Source: Snuella sedimenti
Lineage (GTDB): Bacteria > Bacteroidota > Bacteroidia > Flavobacteriales > Flavobacteriaceae
Assembly (NCBI RefSeq): GCF_016428595.1
Contig: NZ_JAELVQ010000009.1
Location: 62,001 to 126,000 of the forward strand
Direction of reading: 5' to 3'
DNA: 64,000 nucleotides
Part shown: positions 62,050 to 64,000 of the stretch, piece by piece
How the letters are laid out: every line of letters starts with the position of its first letter
Numbering within the stretch: the first letter of the stretch is position 1
Position numbers and translations under genes: made by a program
The notes under the pieces: generated by a model
Seen by the model: the letters and a program-made list of their open reading frames with translations, nothing else
Database searches by the model: none
Told to the model about the DNA's origin: nothing

Positions 62050-63750
62050 CTATTTTTGTTCTGCATCTAAAAAATGCCTGGCATAATGAAAATTTAAAGC
62101 TTTATAGCGCTCGATTAAATTAGGTAATCGCCATTTAAAATCATCCCAATTACGTAAACTTTGGGGAGTCCAAACCACCTCTGCAAGTGCCGTCATTCTT
62201 GGTAAGACCATATATTCCAGATAATCTTCGGTACCGATATACTCTGTCCATACATTGCCTTGGGCCCCTAGAATATAGTTTTGCTCTTCTTGGGATAATT
62301 CACTAGGCGCAGGGTTATAGGCATAAACATCCTTTACCGTGGTCAAACCTCCTATTGCCAAAGGCTCACTATCTTTATCCTCATATTGATAATGATCAAA
62401 ATAGCAAGAGTGAGAGGGCGTCATAATAACATTATGGTGTTGTTTGGCGGCTTCAATCCCTCCTTTTTCTCCTCTCCAGGACATCACAGTGGCATTGGGA
62501 GCCAATCCGCCTTCCAAGATTTCATCCCAGCCAATAATTTTTTTCCCTTTGGAATTTATAAAACGTTCCATTCTCTGGATGAAATAACTTTGCAGTCCGT
62601 GTTCATCTTTTAAACCAAGAGATGTTATCCTTTTTTGACAGTTTGGACAGCGCTTCCAGTTTTCCTTAGGGCATTCATCGCCTCCAATATGAATATATGA
62701 CGATGGGAACAACGTCATAACTTCGGATAAAACATCTTCTAAAAACGTAAACGTTTCTTCATTTCCTGCACAATAAACATCTCGAATTATTCCCCAGGTT
62801 TCGTATACGACCTTTGGGGTTCCTTCTTTTTGAAGTGCCTTACTTTTGTCGGATAACATATCATAGTTTTTGTCTGTAGGCTCTTCCGGAAAACAACTTA
62901 AATAGGGGTAAGCTGCAATAGCGGCCCCACTATGTCCCGGCATTTCAATTTCCGGAATGACTGTAATGTGCTTACTCGCCGCATATTCTACAATATCTTT
63001 CACCTCCTCTTGCGTATAAAAACCACCGTATTTTTTTTGATCGTTACCTGTGCCCGGGCTATGCCCTATGATGGTGCCATTTCTCCATGCTCCAACTTCA
63101 GTAAGTTTTGGATATTTCTTTATTTCTATACGCCATCCCTGATCTTCTGTTAAATGCCAATGAAATGTATTCATTTTATGCATAGCGATTAAATCGATAT
63201 ACTTTTTAATGTAGGACACTGGAAAAAAATGACGCGCCACATCTAAATGCATTCCTCTATATTTATACCTGGGACTATCTGTAATATTAACTGCCGGAAT
63301 GGTAAGTGCTTCTTCTAGGATCTCTTCTTTTTCTATAGTAGAAGGCATTAACTGTTTTAAGGTTTGAATGCCATAAAATACCCCTGTGGCAGATTTTCCT
63401 GAAATTGTAATTCCATCATAGTTTACAGTCAGTCCATAGCCTTCGTCATTAGAAATTTGATCATCTAACTTTAACATTATATTACCGTCCTTCCCGTGTG
63501 AATTGATCGGTACTTTTTTCCCAATTGCCAAACCTAAAATTTCAGATAAATAGCCCGCTTCATTCTCTAAACTTTCATCATAAGTAATTTTGGCATCTCC
63601 ATCAACCAAAAACCTACCTTTTAATATCTTTTGGGATACAGGTTTAGGTGTAATTTGATAATCACTTTCTACGTTGATAATTTCTGCATACTTATTGGTG
63701 CATGAACATATTAAAACACTTAATACTATCGTAAATAATTTAATCTTCAT
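62050..63750 (-). CDS. Beta-N-acetylhexosaminidase, GH20
   Basis: 566-residue lipoprotein (lipobox LICSC) that releases terminal GlcNAc or GalNAc. An N-terminal GH20b-like domain (about 30-150) precedes the catalytic barrel (about 160-520): MHLDVARHFFPVSYIKKYID, FHWHLTEDQGWRIEIKKYP and the catalytic Asp-Glu pair in HIGGDECPKENW (about 354-365), with WRGEKGG and GAQGNVWTEYI further on. Complete. Between the GH88 fragment and the GH-D-like gene. Confidence 0.94.
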   Translation of the reverse strand: MKIKLFTIVLSVLICSCTNKYAEIINVESDYQITPKPVSQKILKGRFLVDGDAKITYDESLENEAGYLSEILGLAIGKKVPINSHGKDGNIMLKLDDQISNDEGYGLTVNYDGITISGKSATGVFYGIQTLKQLMPSTIEKEEILEEALTIPAVNITDSPRYKYRGMHLDVARHFFPVSYIKKYIDLIAMHKMNTFHWHLTEDQGWRIEIKKYPKLTEVGAWRNGTIIGHSPGTGNDQKKYGGFYTQEEVKDIVEYAASKHITVIPEIEMPGHSGAAIAAYPYLSCFPEEPTDKNYDMLSDKSKALQKEGTPKVVYETWGIIRDVYCAGNEETFTFLEDVLSEVMTLFPSSYIHIGGDECPKENWKRCPNCQKRITSLGLKDEHGLQSYFIQRMERFINSKGKKIIGWDEILEGGLAPNATVMSWRGEKGGIEAAKQHHNVIMTPSHSCYFDHYQYEDKDSEPLAIGGLTTVKDVYAYNPAPSELSQEEQNYILGAQGNVWTEYIGTEDYLEYMVLPRMTALAEVVWTPQSLRNWDDFKWRLPNLIERYKALNFHYARHFLDAEQK

Positions 63751-63832
63751 TTTTATTTTTTTATTTATTCATCTCACATTTCAACCTTCATTATGTCAAA
63801 GGTTTTTCTTCTAATTCTCAATAAAATTTAAG

Positions 63833-64000
63833 TTAATTAATGTGATATCGATTTTGGTATCTCACTAAGGCCTCCAAATAATAGTAATCGGCATAATTAA
63901 GAGGCACATCTATTTCAGCATTATGGGGAATACTGCCTACCGAATGCATTAATATGAAATTTTGGTTTTCACCTATTGGAGATGTATAATCATTTGAAGC
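63833..64000 (-). CDS. GH88 unsaturated glucuronyl hydrolase, C-terminal end (cut by window)
   Basis: The last 55 codons of a gene that continues beyond the right edge. The peptide LMHSVGSIPHNAEIDVPLNY followed by ADYYYLEALVRY is the typical C-terminus of GH88 enzymes, which remove the unsaturated uronic acid left by polysaccharide lyases. About 80 bp upstream of the GH20 start on the same strand, so it is probably in the same operon. The N-terminal domain is not visible. Confidence 0.75.
   Translation of the reverse strand, partial: ASNDYTSPIGENQNFILMHSVGSIPHNAEIDVPLNYADYYYLEALVRYQNRYHIN

Noticed and set aside
1-64000. CRISPR arrays, transposases or prophage
   Set aside because: No regularly spaced direct repeats with unique spacers and no recognisable mobile-element proteins were found on either strand.

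Overview
This window looks like chromosomal DNA from a marine-type member of the Flavobacteriaceae (Bacteroidota). The support is the gliding lipoprotein gene gldH, strongly AT-rich intergenic DNA, many copies of the Bacteroidota -7 promoter box TAnnTTTG, Flavobacteriia-type gene neighbourhoods (flippase-dut-nucleotidyltransferase-TPR-DUF4292-EnvC), SusC-like receptor architecture and glycan-degrading lipoproteins. I see no transposase, integrase, phage gene or CRISPR array. The window is mostly core genome with a carbohydrate-degrading region at its right end.

Layout. 1-6.1 kb (+): envelope operon with a polysaccharide flippase (cut by the window start), dUTPase, sugar nucleotidyltransferase, TPR protein, DUF4292 lipoprotein and an EnvC-like murein hydrolase activator. 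6.3-11.2 kb: thioesterase, HU/SPOR-domain protein, dprA, trpS, a small membrane stress protein and a PlsC-type acyltransferase. 11.4-15.1 kb (-): an ECF sigma factor with a membrane/beta-barrel partner, a lipoprotein, and recA. 15.6-22.4 kb (+): trhO, trhP and a ferredoxin (tRNA wobble-uridine hydroxylation), ricT, gldH and a class A PBP. 22.5-25.7 kb (-): HD hydrolase, acyl-ACP desaturase, acyltransferase and bacilliredoxin. 26-30.6 kb: TerB/DnaJ protein, a second sigma factor with an unusual anti-sigma/TonB-like partner, and an S66 peptidase. 30.9-43.9 kb: metG, ferritin, a hidden small Cys-rich protein, OmpA, tex, mfd and a thioredoxin-fold protein. 44.6-54.3 kb: a metal module with a TonB receptor plus ABC importer operon, a divergent DtxR-type regulator, and feoAB with its small Cys-rich partner. 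54.5-58 kb: SCO, RseP, two tRNA-Asn and tRNA-Arg(CCT). 58.5-60.2 kb: a sulfite-dehydrogenase-like molybdoenzyme and cytochrome pair. 60.3-64 kb (-): a GH-D-like lipoprotein, a GH20 hexosaminidase and the C-terminus of a GH88 hydrolase.

How they work together. The metal module is the best-connected regulatory unit. A perfect 16-bp palindrome of DtxR-box type lies between the receptor and the regulator gene, and a degenerate copy lies at the feoA promoter, so one regulator probably controls both uptake routes. Both ABC permeases also carry a C-terminal winged-helix-like domain. The right-end glycosidases suggest use of a uronate- and HexNAc-containing polysaccharide.

The least ordinary non-coding content is a set of palindromic intergenic repeats: two 162-163 bp hairpin elements, a pair of about 170-bp elements whose cores are inverted relative to their arms, a leader-like repeat with a nested palindrome, and a 98-bp tandem repeat that copies the 3' end of tRNA-Arg. 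Three small genes are easy to miss: the Cys-rich protein at 33834-33995, the FeoB-associated protein at 51736-51873, and the GH88 fragment at the right edge. All assignments come from reading the sequence and recalling family motifs; no search was run.
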